The notes beneath the pieces were generated by a model, which saw only the letters and a list, made by a program, of their open reading frames with translations, had not been told where the DNA came from and made no database searches. Shown one piece after another: positions 14,304 through 26,621 of a stretch of DNA of 64,000 bases. The DNA is taken from assembly GCA_963969395.1 (NCBI GenBank), contig OZ017798.1:15368173-15432172 (forward strand). Reading direction: 5' to 3'. Origin of the DNA: Pseudoscleropodium purum (taxonomy: Eukaryota > Streptophyta > Bryopsida > Hypnales > Brachytheciaceae). Made by a program: the position numbers and the translations under genes. Numbering within the stretch: the stretch's first letter is position 1; each line of letters begins with the position of its first letter.

Positions 14304-16486
14304 TTTGGTATTGGTGAAAGCTACCCACCAATACATGAAAGGAGGCTCTAACTCAACATGTATTGATGAGTTATGCCTGCTCAGAAAATTCACAAATTTG
14401 CCCTGCAGTTCTTTTTGTGTTTGGATCCATTCTTTTGTTTTTTGTGGTGGTGCAAATGAAAGAGATTCATTGCAAGAACCAGTAATCTTACCAAGCAGGG
14501 GCATGCAGGGTCAGTCTTTTAAAATTTTGAATTCCCTGGTCACTTATAAAAAGCATAGATAAACAGTACATGAGTATGTTGTGGTCCTGAATCCCTACCT
14601 CATATTACTGTTTGATTTCCTCAAAAGAAGTGCATACCAGCACCTCTTGAGTCTTGCAACTGCTGTCACCTTTTTTTGTATGAATATTGAATGATTTTTT
14701 CACACAGAAAAAGTTTGACCATGTTTTTATTCAAGTGTTGTTGCTCAAGAAGGTGAGCATGAGCACAGAACTCCATGCAACACAGCATCAGCTCTTTCAA
14801 CTGGTAGTACTTACCACACTAGCGTAACGCAATGAGGACAGACTCTGTCACTAAGCTTAAGGGAAGACTTCAGTGGGGATGTACCTTAGACGTGTTCCAT
14901 CAATTCCACCAGGCTTGCCAGCCCATGCAATTAAATAAAGAAAAAACAGTAACAATCTGCACGTCTTGAAATCGCTTCAATCAATCCAGGCTCTAGAATG
15001 ACTAACTTAACTTACATATTGATTAAATTCAGAGCTTGCATCAGCCTCAAGCTCCACGATCTCAGAATGTACAGGTACATGGTGCAGTTCAGGTCCTGCG
15101 CATCTCGAGAAATTAAACAGACATACCTCCAGACAGTCCGCCCATGGAAGCTGCAGTAAGTTACCTTACTAATAAATAAGTTAGTTTGCACATGCGTGAG
15201 GAAAGAGTTGAGAGATAAGCACAAACCAGGCCGAGGTTCATTTTGGTTCACACATTTGTCTTTCAATCTGCCACTGCACGTGGAAAGCTTCCATAGATTG
15301 ACTGGGCCCCTTGTGGTAGGAATCATAGAGGAATTAATTGATCATCTCTCACAATTCAACATCCATCCACACACTGTAAAATTGCACCGTGTAGTACGGC
15401 ACTATAACAGCAACAACTAAGTCCATGACTACCTTGCACCAAAGCCCTAGAAAGAAGCTAAGTCCCACACAATATCAAATATTGAAACATCCACACACTG
15501 TCTGCTCGGTGCCGTACAATTAATGACCTTTTCCAGCCTCAGTGTTGGGCAAACCTAATTTGTAGCCAGACACACTTTGCAATCCTTATTGACTTTTACC
15601 ATTAAATTCCATGTACAATAGCAATAAAAGAATAAAAAAGGGACTTGGTGAGACCAGCATGAATTGAAGAGAGTGTACTTGCAAGAACTGACCCTGGACA
15701 TGTACAATTCTCAAATGCTGCTGGACTGTGTGCATGCACAAAGGGTGGTTTGGAATCAACCTCAATGCTGACTTGACACTAGAAAGAGGAGGAAGAGGAC
15801 CAGTCAAATGTTGTTGTCTCATGACACAATCTATGTCAGGACCTGGTACTTTGCTCAGTTTTTTTATTCTCATGATCGCACTCGCTCCATGTCTCTGCAC
15901 GTCTTCAGCCATGGCACATTTTAAACTGATATTCATGATAGCAATCAGTTGCAGCAATGCTGCTACTAACATTTCATGTACTAAGCAAGCTACTGGAACA
16001 GTTTAGTGACTTGATTCAGTCTAGTACACTGATCCCTGTTGCCAACAACTCATTCATTGATGCACTTGAATTTATCAGCAACTGGGGTGAGTATGACTTG
16101 GTAAATGATCCTTTAATGGAAATAGGGTTGCCAACTGTCACTAATAGGAGTCAGTCTAAAACTTACCTCCAACTTTGAGAATTTCATTGATAGTGACAAA
16201 GATTTGATCTCAACAGATTTGGGAAATGTATCCAAAGATTTGAATCTCCACAGATCTATGCATCTCCCAGAAATCACACTGCATGCGTTAAAATGCTTGA
16301 ATTGATGCAAAGAGTGCCCTACACTTCACAGCTACAACTATGATATCGACATATCCGGTACGTACCACGTCTTTTGATCCAACACGCATCTGAAGACGAC
16401 GTTGGAGCATATTCTGGTTGAGATTAGCAATTCAACGGAACACAGAGGTCACAAGCAGCAATTGAGTCCATGAAAGGGAAAGTCAG
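14304..16486. other. Unassigned region downstream of ATG5
   Basis: The composition is more balanced than the AT-rich flanks. Several overlapping ORFs up to 128 codons exist on both strands (for example 15586-15972 minus and 15728-16006 plus). None carries a recognisable domain or a consistent exon chain. The part next to ATG5 is probably its 3' untranslated region. The rest may hold fragments of an unrecognised gene. Confidence 0.35.
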
Positions 16487-19400
16487 TCAATTGCTCTGCA
16501 AAGGTAGCTGTGGAGCCACCCTTCTTGATATTACAATGAAGTGAATGAAGTTCTCTGGGCCACAGAGGTTCCTTGCAACCCACTCGAGAGGCAAGTCAAG
16601 ACTGGGCTCTATCCCCTGTATCCGGATGATGCCTTCAAAATCAAGGGCATCAGACTCAGAGACTGGATGGTTCAGCCCCGATAGTGTCTCCTTAGGACTA
16701 CTTGTACTTTTTATTTCCTCTGCTGCATCATTATTGGCCTGGACCACTAAATCATCCTTTGCACCTTCAGTCTCGGAATCAGTTTTTTGCCTTTGCGATG
16801 GACTGCTTTCTCGAGATTGCTTTTCCATACTCTCAGGAGGTGAGAAAAGGTGTGGCACCATCTTTAATAATGCATCTCGTACAGTAAGAATGTTACCTGC
16901 ACAAACGTGAGCTTAGAACATGAAAATAATTCATAAGGTTGGAGGGTCATTGCCCGAAGATATATATCTCGATAGATGTAACAGGGAAGTATTCTTATAA
17001 AATAGTAATTACCTCCACGAAGATCAATGGGACGCGTCGTGTATACCACCTCATCCCAACTTAATACCGGTGCAGCATCAAAGAGGTCATCCAAGTCGCA
17101 ATCTACTGTCCTCACATACACTCGAATTGGAATTCTGCTCGGTCTTCCAGAGTCGCTACCTTAAAACAGAGTTAAAAGGGTCGAAGATGAGCAATATAAA
17201 TTTTTTTAAACATGATAATGTCAATCGATTAGTGGATCATTTAAGTGAGTGTGTCGTAACTGAGCCACATCACCTCATCAGCAATAAACTTAAAAAGGTT
17301 ACATCTTCGTCAAGAACACCCAACACAGTGCAACGAACAATGATGTCAACGAACAAGAATCAATGTATGAACTTCATTACATCTGCAAAGGCGTGCCTTG
17401 AGTATTTGGGGTGTGAATATTTATGTGCTTTCTACACCAAAGTATGAAAAATTTGCAATTGTTACACTATCCTTGGTTTTATCTTAATTACAAAGAAGTA
17501 TTTACAGTGTCATGGCACCTCGGATCTAAGTGCCCAGGTCCAAAAAGAAAGATACTTTGAGAAGCTAATAGTTGATTATACTATCGTTCAAAACACATAT
17601 CTTCTGTTCATAACTGTAGGAGATGATTTCTTGTCGCCATCGGTAAATAGTGTTACCTTCCTCAAAACTTCATACATGATTTGTTTCGACTCCTACAGAT
17701 ATGGAAGCAGCCACTTTGGCCATTTGGGCACTTACCTGCTCTAAGTAATGGACTACTCGAACCATCATCAGATGTTGGAGTAAGCAGAAAATCACGAACC
17801 CAGTTTCCTCCCCCACCAAATCCAGGTCTTAAGCGGGCAGCAATTCGATCGTAGCCTTCCAGCTCTCCTTTAATTCCATTTGAGCAACACAATCGATTAC
17901 TTTCGAAATCTGAAAGCGGAAATCTAATCTATTTGTCTATCCCTGCCAAATAATTCACTTATTCACTAATGGTACGCAATCATCTCACGTACCTTTACTT
18001 ACACAACGCCACAGCTCCACCTGGTCTAATTGCGACATGTTCATTATGCTCTTCGTGCTCCCGTACATGATATACGATGCCTGTCCGAGGTAAACCAAAA
18101 CATTGACGCATTTGTAAAAATTGATTAATCCAAAGTCACACTAATCAAGAGCATATGCCTTCAATTATTAATAAGAGCACTTTTATTCACAATCTACTGA
18201 TACACCTTCTTACATCTAGGCAAATAAAACCTTGCTGTCTGCGTGACAAGTCAATACTTCGATGGGTCGTGCTTGAGTTTCAATCTATGTAAACCTAGTA
18301 GCCACTCACGGGAAACTTTCATTGCAAACATCTGGAACCCCAAATGAGAGTATTCCCGTCCTCTCGTTAGTAGCCTGTTTCGATTTGACTGCCCCTCATT
18401 AGTTGATACAAACACAGGGTCTAGAACTGAACGAGAACATCAAATGCAGAATTCACTTGCACCTCTTTCAGAGCGTTAACGAAGTTCCACTTGACTGCCT
18501 CAACCTCACACAGGGTCAAGGCCTCTGTAGGGTAAGCTCTAAAATGCACCTGCAAAAAAGAGTCGGTGACTTGGATTACAAGTACCAGATATAACCTTGA
18601 TACTTTGCAACCGAAGTTCTCGGCAAGCATTAAACATGGCCTATTTGAAACATAATAGTACGTTAAGTATATTATTCTCTCTTCCATTTGGTTCACTACG
18701 GTTAGCCAATGATACATACGTTTACATCAAAAGATGCACAATCATTCCGATAGTAAAGAATTATTAGAGATACTGGGAACAAGACCCAAGGCGAAGGAAA
18801 CTACACATACCGTAAGGTTCCAAGGTCTTTCGAATTCTGCAACCAGTAGATCATAGAGCACACCTGTTGGGATGTGCCTGTGGTATAAGAGAAACAAAAT
18901 CCCTGTTCAAACTTCAAATATGCAAACCAGACCAAGTGTATCTCTTAAAATGGGATAAAAACAAACCAATTCATTACAAACATAGTATATAACTAGAGAT
19001 CGCGTCAAACTCTTTTTAGAACTGTCAAAGAAGAGGAATCGTTAAACGTAAGAAGGGTTCCAAGGATCGAACCATTTCAACGGTAAGCCTTGGTAGTCAA
19101 ACCATATGGAATCTGAATTGGGAGGTATAACCCGAGCGAAATGTTGTCGAATATCAGTCTCCAACAACGGAAGATAGCCATTGCGAGGTGCCAGTATCTG
19201 CAACACTTTTCAAGAAATTTCCCATCAGTCAAATATCTTGCCTAATGAGGGCGTTTATCAATGCATCTACGTTGTTTATTCTTACTTCCTGAAACACAAC
19301 TATTTCGTAGGTTTAATGCTAATTCAAACACCCTGTATTAGTCTATCTCTGGATAGATAAGACTGGAACACCGTTTAACAAAAGTAAATCGTGGGCTCCC

Positions 19401-20219
19401 CAAACACTTGTTGATTGTCTCACTATTCAGTCATAAGCTTCTCTTTCCTTGACGATGGTCATAAGGTTAAACCAAGTACCCCATTTAATATAAAACAAAA
19501 AAACAGCAAATTTCTGTATGCTACGCTATTTCGGTGGCACTTCAATCATGAAAGACACAAATAGAATGAACGGTGCAGTTTCCAAATTCTCCACACGATT
19601 GTCTCGCAACTCCCTAAAACGCTTCCTCTCCAAATCAAAAGCCAAAATCAAAAGCTGATATACAGCTAGCATACCAGCATGACATGTTAGGGTTTTGGAA
19701 TTAATTCAAACAATCTTAGGGTTTGGGCATCAATTGTGTAATTACTCATATCAACCTTAACTATTTGTCGATTAAAGTTCAAATTCGTCATGTTGTCAAA
19801 ACCTCAATACGGCACCACATTCATTGCAATATTACGAATCGCAAAATAGTTTTAATTTCCCCCTGCCAGCACAATTTCATGACAGCTAATTCACGTAAAA
19901 ATGCCCAATAAAAGAAAATAAAAATTCACAATTCCAAGCAATATACCAATCGAACCCAGCTTTTAGGCTATCCAAGTACTCACCCGCATCCAGATTGATT
20001 GTGTGAAAATTCCAGAAAACCAAAGGGGAAAAGGAAGCGATCGCTTACCAGGAAGGGAGAAGGAGCAGATTGCGATGAGGCTGAAATTTCAGAAGGGTGG
20101 AGGTGAAGCTGCAGAGGCACGGCAGCCGACCACACTTGTTTGCGAGCCTCTCCAGTTATGACGCCGAAATCGACCTCCTCTAAAACCTTCTTCTGCTTCT
20201 GCTTCCCTCCACGCGCCAT
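16487..20219 (-). CDS. ATG5: Autophagy protein 5 (ATG5), 8 coding exons
   Basis: ATG5 accepts ATG12 by isopeptide linkage. The conjugate, with ATG16, promotes lipidation of ATG8 on autophagosome membranes. Exons on the minus strand are 20219-20049, 19197-19073, 18877-18811, 18549-18463, 18080-17993, 17909-17736, 17159-17013 and 16896-16487. All introns are GT-AG, and the joins keep frame for 422 residues. The first ubiquitin fold begins near VPLQLHLH (about residue 34) and includes SIWFDYQGLPLKWHIPTGVL. VKWNFVNALKE carries the presumed ATG12 acceptor Lys149. A helical middle region precedes the second ubiquitin fold (IPIRVYVRTV near 247; IRIQGIEPSLDLPLEWVARN near 377). The protein is longer than the Arabidopsis one (about 337 residues), mainly from an acidic Ser-rich insert at about 300-375. 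The start is the ATG at 20219; the frame is open upstream but has no ATG there. The promoter and leader derive from the peptidase gene's upstream region. Confidence 0.93.
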
Positions 20220-20330
20220 CTCTCGCAATTTTCGACACACAGCCACTCGAAATCAGAGATCGAAGGTCGTGAAAACGACGATGGCGGAGATTGAGTGCCG
20301 GAGGGAAAAACCAGTTTGCAAAACTTGCAA

Positions 20331-20399
20331 TCACAGCAACGCACACCGCGGGTCGACCTCGACCTCGACCTCCACCTCTACCTCCACCTCCGATGACAT
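20331..20399 (-). promoter_or_regulatory. uORF in ATG5 leader made from the peptidase start codon
   Basis: A 22-codon upstream ORF starts MSSEVEV, has six Glu-Val hexamer units, and ends DPRCALL-stop, 111 nt before the ATG5 start. Its first part copies the first codons of the signal peptide peptidase at 31899. The copied sequence breaks off after GACCCGCGG, where the two loci diverge. Translation of this uORF is inferred. Confidence 0.6.
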
Positions 20400-20424
20400 G
20401 GATCTGTCTCGGCTTCGCCAACCT

Positions 20425-20463
20425 CTACCGCTCTCTATATATATCTGTGTAAGTTATCTCCAT
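20425..20463 (-). promoter_or_regulatory. Left-arm-specific uORF of 12 codons
   Basis: Starts MEITYTD and ends RER-stop. The peptidase copy has CACATAGAG where this one has CACATGGAG, so this start codon exists only upstream of ATG5. Confidence 0.4.
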
Positions 20464-20484
20464 GTGCAGGCACTCGAATGAAAA

Positions 20485-20538
20485 CTACCGCAGGATGGGA
20501 GTTGTAAACAGAGGGGAGAGAACGGAGAGGAGCTGCAT
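20485..20538 (-). promoter_or_regulatory. uORF of 17 codons shared with the peptidase leader
   Basis: Encodes MQLLSVLSPLFTTPILR. The same peptide is encoded at 31764-31817 in the other arm of the inverted repeat. The stop is kept although the preceding Arg codon differs (CGG versus CGT). Confidence 0.55.
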
Positions 20539-20757
20539 GAGGAAAAGCAAAGCGAGAGAAGAGATTGCAATCACACTCTTCCGTCGAGGCAGGAAAACGG
20601 AGACACCCCCCCCCAACACCACGACGACGGGCCGCTGGTCTGGCGCGCACTGTATCACTATTGGGGAATTTAGTGTCGCACGAAAATAGTCTTTCCGGCA
20701 GCTCTTCGTCCAAGAGTTTTTCTTTTCCAAGCTTCCTAAGGCAAGGTATGTGCACAT

Positions 20758-20765
20758 TATTTATA
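20758..20765 (-). promoter_or_regulatory. TATA box of ATG5 promoter
   Basis: TATAAATA on the minus strand in ACTTATAAATAATGTGC. It is identical in context to the one upstream of the peptidase gene. It predicts a transcription start near 20735 and a leader of roughly 500 nt. Confidence 0.6.
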
Positions 20766-21195
20766 AGTCACTAATCACTGCCCCAAATGTGGCACGGTCT
20801 ACGTTACATTAGGGCCCCAAAGCAACACAAAATCCAGATATTGAGAACACAAGATGTATACAAGCAAAACATGATAGTCTTGGAGAGTCTAAAGTTGATT
20901 TTTCACACTCTTATAAATAGTACTTTTAAGCTTTATCTCTTATTCATACAATGTCCAAATAATGCATGCCAAAGTGTGTTGGGATCCTCTTTCACTTGCC
21001 AATAAAAATAATTTTTGTTGAATTAAAATTAACCTAAATGGTATATATGCTTAGATGCTATTAAGACTTGTCAATTAGGAGTGTGCTTACTTTAATGTAA
21101 CTTGAAATCTTCAATGGAGTGCTTTAACCCCTAAAGGTTCAAATTAAAGGTAGTAAGGTTTCTTTAAAAAATTTATAAACAACAATTGAAACCCT

Positions 21196-21739
21196 TTTAA
21201 AATATCTATGTTTATATTTAAGAAAAATTTAAAGTCTATAAATAATACATCGTCTTCTTAAGAAGATCCTTTGGGTGCATAGTCAAAATAGAGATTAGTC
21301 ATTTAAAAAGTATGCAAGTATATAATAATTTCACAACACTAACACATTGAATAGTTGAAATGAAACCTTGCATTGATGCTAATCCACAAAATAGACTTGT
21401 TTCTTGAAAAGTATTATGGTCTCTATGAATTGTAAGATGTTGCAAGGTGGTGTTAAAACAACCCTTTATGTTATGTATAGTTACAAAATAGAATTGTGTC
21501 TTGAAAAATATCTTGGTGTAGAGTAATTGGAAGATATTGTTGTATTGTATAGTTGAAAATATCCTTTGCATTGATGCTTCTTCACATGCATAATGAAATT
21601 TTTTTTTCTGTCTTTAGATATTTATATAATAATAGTAATTTGCAATCCTCCCAATGATCTTAAGCAATAAGGGATAACCTCTTTCTTAAATACTTGCAAG
21701 TGAGGATAGGCTAACATTCTAGCCACTCACAATATAGAT
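21196..21739. other. AT-rich spacer
   Basis: Lies between the left arm and the retrotransposon. No gene is seen. A loosely repeated motif around CTTGAAAAGTAT / CTTGAAAAATAT occurs about every 90 bp (21395-21560). Confidence 0.4.
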
Positions 21740-21909
21740 TGTTACAACTCCGTTGTCTGAATTGGATGGGGTCTCGAAGGGAGAACCAACTTGCCAAGAA
21801 TTAGGATCAACCAAGGGCAGTTATCTTGAGGTAGTTATAGGACAGCTACAGAACAATTACTAGAAGCCAAGATAAAGTCCAGTGAAGGGGCATTGTCCTT
21901 CATATGACA
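21740..21909 (+). repeat. 5' LTR
   Basis: 170 bp, from TGTTACAACTCCG to CATATGACA. Shares GGGGTCTCGAAGG, ACTTGCCAAGAATTAGGAT and GACAGCTACAGAA-type blocks with the 3' copy. No convincing tRNA primer-binding site follows. Confidence 0.75.
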
Positions 21910-22484
21910 TAATGCCATGACTCTAGTTTGGAATGTGGGGTTCTATCAATGTTGGATACATCTCCATATTTAATAAGCACATTGCACAAGTTGACTGGAA
22001 TGAATCTAGTTTGGTGGCACAATTTCATAGAGGACTTAAGGAGGAAATTTTGGATTTGATTGCCACAACAGAGACTCAACCGTGGTGACTCCACGAGTGG
22101 ATGGCTATGGCATCTTGAATTGACAAGCGCTTATGGGCACAACGTCAGAGGCGGCGACCATAAATTCCATCTTCCCATTCAAGGGATTCTATCGAGTGAT
22201 TTCAAGCTACCTTGAGTGGATTGGGACCGGTCGTGATGGAGATTGATACTACTTACAAAATGGCTGCGATGGCAAAAACAGCCGCTGAGCACTTGGATTA
22301 TTAGCGTTAAGGAAAGTGTTGGGGGTTATGGGTTATATGGCCACATTCAATTCAAATGTCCCACTAATCCTTCCAAACTAGTATCCCTTACAATATTTGA
22401 AGGAGAAGAAATTAAGGTCAACGAATTGGAAAAAGGAAGAGCTTAGGACTGATAATTCAGTATTTGGGTGTGCTTTAAACTGTT

Positions 22485-23000
22485 GTGACCGTAGTGACCA
22501 AGTCTAGACTGGTTCATGGTGAAACCACACCTTGCCCCTACCAAATTTCAAGTGGAGCGCCAACTCCACACTACTTACAAATGACCATTGAACCAGTTGC
22601 GCACTTAACATTGCATGCTCGCATTAATTTGGTTGTAACCACCACTCTTGTGGACTTGGACGCTACAGGTGTTTTTATACACTAAGATTTTGCTCAATAC
22701 TACGGAGCGGAGGTGAAACGTAAGTTGGTGCTATGAGAGGTTAGAGTCGTTGACGGCAAGGTCATCAGCTTGGGACTTATCACTCATGAAGCGACAATAC
22801 AATTGGAGGTGGGAAACCATTGCAAGGTGGTGGTGGCTGACATAACCAACATGAGATGTTATTCTTGCATTTTGGGGACATCGTGGTTGGTCTGCTACAA
22901 TTCAACCATTTGGTGGTCCTGCAAGGAAGTGATTTTCGAATCAAAGTATTGTTGGAAGAATTGTCTTCGATCAACAAGGAAGGTTTAAGAAATGATGAAG
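22485..23000 (+). pseudogene. Retrotransposon aspartic protease remnant
   Basis: The retropepsin core reads LVDLDATGVFIH near 22650, where an active enzyme would have Asp-Ser/Thr-Gly; the second catalytic-loop position is altered. In-frame stops follow directly and again near 22735. The second half (ILGTSWLVCYN) fits the family's C-terminal lobe. Confidence 0.6.
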
Positions 23001-23297
23001 GTTGACCTGGGCACAATACTGCACACTTCGTGAGACCGAGAGTTTGGCGCAGTTACAGACCTAAAGCCTCCAAGCTTAACAACATATGCACGAATGGGGA
23101 TCGACAAGGCTACTGCACAAGTGTGACAAGGACAAGGAGCAATCAATAGTCCACTACACCAAAAAGAATGAGGTCCATCGGCTGTCTAGTCAAATAAGCT
23201 GTTCCGGGATCAAGGTTATAACAATCTTCAACTCTAAGCACCAAAGCATGCATGGGTCTCAGCGGTAGTCTTTCGATTATCTAAAAAGGGAACTGAA

Positions 23298-25010
23298 GTG
23301 TTTATATTGGAGGTATCAGAGCTAGCTAGGGTGAATGCCATCAATGAACCACTTGCGGAACATATTCTGGTAGAGTATTGCGATTTACATGAAGTATTTA
23401 GTGAAAAAGACTCTAATGATTTACCAAACCATACTACATCAAACATGAAGATAGAATTTAAAGAGGGCCAAGAACCCCACAACATGGGTCTTCACCCTAT
23501 GTTTCCTTTGGAATTAGAGGAGCTTCGTTGATATCTTGAAGAAAATTTGGGCAAGGGTTGGATTTGACGCTCCAAATCATCAATTTTTGCTCCCATAGTA
23601 TTTGCCCAAAAGAAAGATGAATCTATTAGAGTTTGTGTTGATTACAAAATTTAAACAAGGTAATAATAAAAAACTGGTACCCCCTTCTATTGATTCCTGA
23701 ATTAATAGATCGATTGGCAGAGGCAAGAATTTTTACAAAATTGGATATGAAGAAGGCCTATCACTGACTACGAATGGCAAGGGCCATGAATTTAAGACAA
23801 CATTTAAAACACGCTATGGATTATTTGAATACCTAGTGATGCCGTTTGGTTTGACGAATGCTCCTGCCCAATTCCAAGCACATATGTAGGACATTTTCCA
23901 TGATCTTCCAAACATTTCGGTTGTTATTTGTCTAGATGACATCCTCATTTTTTCAAAGGACATGAAGAAACACCAATTCATTATAAGGAAAGTTCTTCAA
24001 CGATTACATAAGCATGGCCTTTATGCTAAGGCTTCAAAGTATCAGTTTCATCAAAATTCTATCGAGTTTTTGGAAATGATTGTTTTTGAAAATGGACTAG
24101 AAATGTGTCAAGACAAGATTCAAGCTATTCTAGAGTGACCCACACCCACCAATATTAAAGAGGTTATTAGAGGATTTCTAAGCTCAGGGAAGGTTGCTTC
24201 AAGAAGGTGCATTGAAAATTGCCCTCCCTTGCAGTTTTAGGAAACAGCTATTCCCAACAAAAAAACTTTCAAAATAAAAAATAAAAAATTTTACTCTTGA
24301 AATGTAGAAAAAAGAAATTCTTTTTTTCAAACGTGGCAATTGCCATGCCATGTCAACGAGCTACTGCGGCCCCCTACGGGACTATTCCCATAATGTGGGT
24401 ACCCACAACCCTCTCAAGGGTGAAAAAATCCTCTAATGTCAATCATTTTTAGGATTTGCAAACTTTTATCGTTGATTCATTCCTGATTATTCAAGAATAA
24501 TTGTCCCTCTTATGGCTTTAACATACAAGGATAAAAAGTTTAAATGGACTCCTTCAACGGAAGAAACATTTTAAGAATTACGGTCTAGATTCACTAAGGC
24601 ACCGGTGCTCATTCACCCTAATTTTCAACAACCAACACCTCTGACAATGCAACAAGAGGTATTTATCGCAACGGGGTGACAATGGACATTTACATCTATA
24701 TGCATATAAAAGTTCTAAGATGCAATCCCCAGAGCAAAACTATGACATCTACAACAAGGAATTGCTTAATATTGTATTAGCCTTTCAAGACTAGCGCATG
24801 TACGTTGAGGGGTTGCCGCATCAAGTACAAGTAATCTCTGACCATAAGAATCTAGAGCATTTTTTAACAACTAAATAGCTTAATGGGTGACAGGCTCGAT
24901 GGGCCAAGCAACTTTCGGCTTTCAACTTCGAAATTCATCATCGGCTAGGATCTTTAAATGGACGAGCCAATATGCTTTCACGATGTATTGATGTTCCACA
25001 CGATGTGCAT
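23298..25010 (+). pseudogene. Reverse transcriptase and RNase H remnant
   Basis: The palm motif is CLDDILIFSKD near 23930 (usually Tyr-x-Asp-Asp in this family). Upstream are LDMKKAYH and a degraded [16 protein letters not shown] block. Downstream GFANFYR and FKWTPSTEE lead into RNase H. Multiple stops and frame changes occur, plus an insertion at 24181-24451. Confidence 0.75.
24181..24451. mobile_element. 271 bp insertion inside reverse transcriptase
   Basis: It splits the conserved RGFL-GFANFYR segment. Coding similarity stops after GGATTTCTA and resumes at GGATTTGCA. The flanks GATTTCTA and CATTTTTA may be a diverged target duplication. The interior is non-coding, with a GC-rich patch (GCGGCCCCCTACGGG). 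The family is unknown. Confidence 0.5.
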
Positions 25011-25036
25011 ATATATATTTGAAACCTTTATTATGA

Positions 25037-26100
25037 TTGGCAACATTGGAAGCATATGCACCACTATGGAGTGACGCCCACATTATGGAATGTATTAAAA
25101 GTGTTGTCTATGATGATACCTCTCTTAAGCCAATATTGGTATTTTTTACAAATGGTTCAAACTGGTCGTCAACCGATATTCATCAACGCTTTCAAGCCTA
25201 TAATATGAGAGATAGGATGCTTTATTTCCACAATGTGGTCTACATACCAAATGACTCCGAGCTACAACGACAAACACTACAATGTAGACACGATGCTCCA
25301 AGTGTCAGGCACCAAGGTCAAGCAAAGACGGTTGATTTGGTAGCAAGGACATTTTATTGGTCCACTTTACAAAAATAAGTCCACAGCTATGTTGTCAAGT
25401 GCAATTTATGTCAAAAGTCGAAAACCACACATCATCACTGCTACGGGTTGCTTCAACCGATTCCAACAACAGAGGCACCATGGAAGTAGGTTATGGTTGA
25501 TTTTATTGTCAAATTACCAAACAACAATAGATTTGATTCCATTATGGTGGTGGTCGACAAAAACACTAAGCTAGCACATTTTATATCTTCAAACAAAACA
25601 ATCGACTCCTCTAAGGCGGCTATGTTATACTTGCACTACATTTGGAAACACCATGGCACCGTAGACGAAATTATATCTAATCATGGTCCGGTTTTATTTC
25701 AAAATTTATGAAACGGATGAATCAACTTCTTTGCATTTAGTCATCTACAACCATAGTGTTCCACCCACAATTGAACGGCCAGACAAAAAGAGTAAACTAA
25801 ATACTCGAACAATTCTTTAAAATGTTTACAACTACAAGGCAAGATGACTAGTTTGATCTTTTGCCATTAGCGGAGTTTGCTTACAACAACTCAATCCATT
25901 CAACCACAAGTTTCTCACCATTCTATGTGACTTACGGTTATCATTTGGTGATATCATTCTTGATTCCTTCTACATTGACTGTTCCTGCAGTGGAAGACAA
26001 AGTTAAACATTTGCAACAAATATATGACGAGGTCAAAACTATGATTAAGCTTGCAGCAGATCAAGCCAAACGTATCTACAACAGGGGAGTACAATTGTAA
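25037..26100 (+). pseudogene. Integrase remnant
   Basis: The zinc-binding part reads HDAPSVRHQGQAKTVDLVAR followed by a Cys-x2-Cys (CNLCQKSK). The catalytic core includes MVDFIVKLP and MVVVDKNTKLAHFI, and then ISNHGP where Asp would be usual. PLAEFAYNNSIHSTT is typical of the core's end. Stops and a frame change near 25710-25860 disable it. Confidence 0.75.
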
Positions 26101-26530
26101 CCCTCTTCCCAAGTGGGGGAGAAAGTATTATTATGGCATGACAACATCAAAACAACGGCCCTAAGTAAAAAACTCGCTTCTAAGTTCCTTGGTCCATTTC
26201 TTGTCATTACTAAGGTATCAAACTTGGTTTATCAACTTAAGTTACCTAAGGCTCTCTGTATTTACAACGTTTTTCATATATCTTTATTGGAAAAATATAG
26301 ACATGATACAATTGAGGGCCGCAAACAGAAACGACCACCGCCGATTTAACTCCTATGGGAGATCTAGAGTGGGAGGCACATAAAGTTCTAGATTCACAAT
26401 TGAATGGTTGATGGAGAAAATTGCAATACTTGGTTGCATGGGAGGGCTATGGGCCCAAGGAAAATTCTTGGTAACCAACCGTCAATCTTCACAACGCTCC
26501 TAATCTTGTCCAAGAATTCCACTTGCTCCA
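26101..26530 (+). pseudogene. Integrase C-terminus and chromodomain remnant
   Basis: GEKVLLWHDNIKT, KLASKFLGPF and YNVFHISLLEKY form the integrase C-terminal region. LEWEAHKVLDSQLNG, a stop, LQYLVAWEGYGPKENSW, a stop and NLHNAPNLVQEFH form the chromodomain, which in this class directs integration to heterochromatin. Confidence 0.75.
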
Positions 26531-26621
26531 TTCTGATGCATTGAGGTAGGACGGTTAGGGCCTCATTCGACGTGTATCAGTCTATGAATTACATGAGAGT
26601 TCTACCGTGAAAGGGGGGTAA

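Larger units (their letters stand above)
20346..21195. repeat. Left arm of inverted duplication (ATG5 promoter)
   Basis: Reverse-complementary to 29950-31934. Similarity is very high over the leader (for example ATTGCAATCTCTTCTCTCGC and TTTACAACTCCCATCCTGCG in both). It continues through the TATA box and a block with GTGAAAGAGGATCCCAA, then fades near AAAGGGTTTCAATTG at about 21190. The TTAA insertion present in the right arm is absent here; the corresponding site is TTAA at 21061-21064. The arm carries promoter, leader and a truncated copy of the peptidase's first codons. Confidence 0.9.

Noticed and set aside
15586..16006. ORFs of 92-128 codons downstream of ATG5
   Set aside because: No domain, no exon chain, and overlapping frames on both strands.
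20220..20246. Longer ATG5 reading frame starting at 20246
   Set aside because: That position is GTG, not ATG. The first ATG in frame is 20219, and family similarity begins after it.
20435..20757. Minus-strand ORFs of 90-106 codons upstream of ATG5, similar to an ORF at 31525-31731
   Set aside because: The similarity reflects the duplicated promoter and leader; the frames contain the TATA-proximal leader and have no domain.
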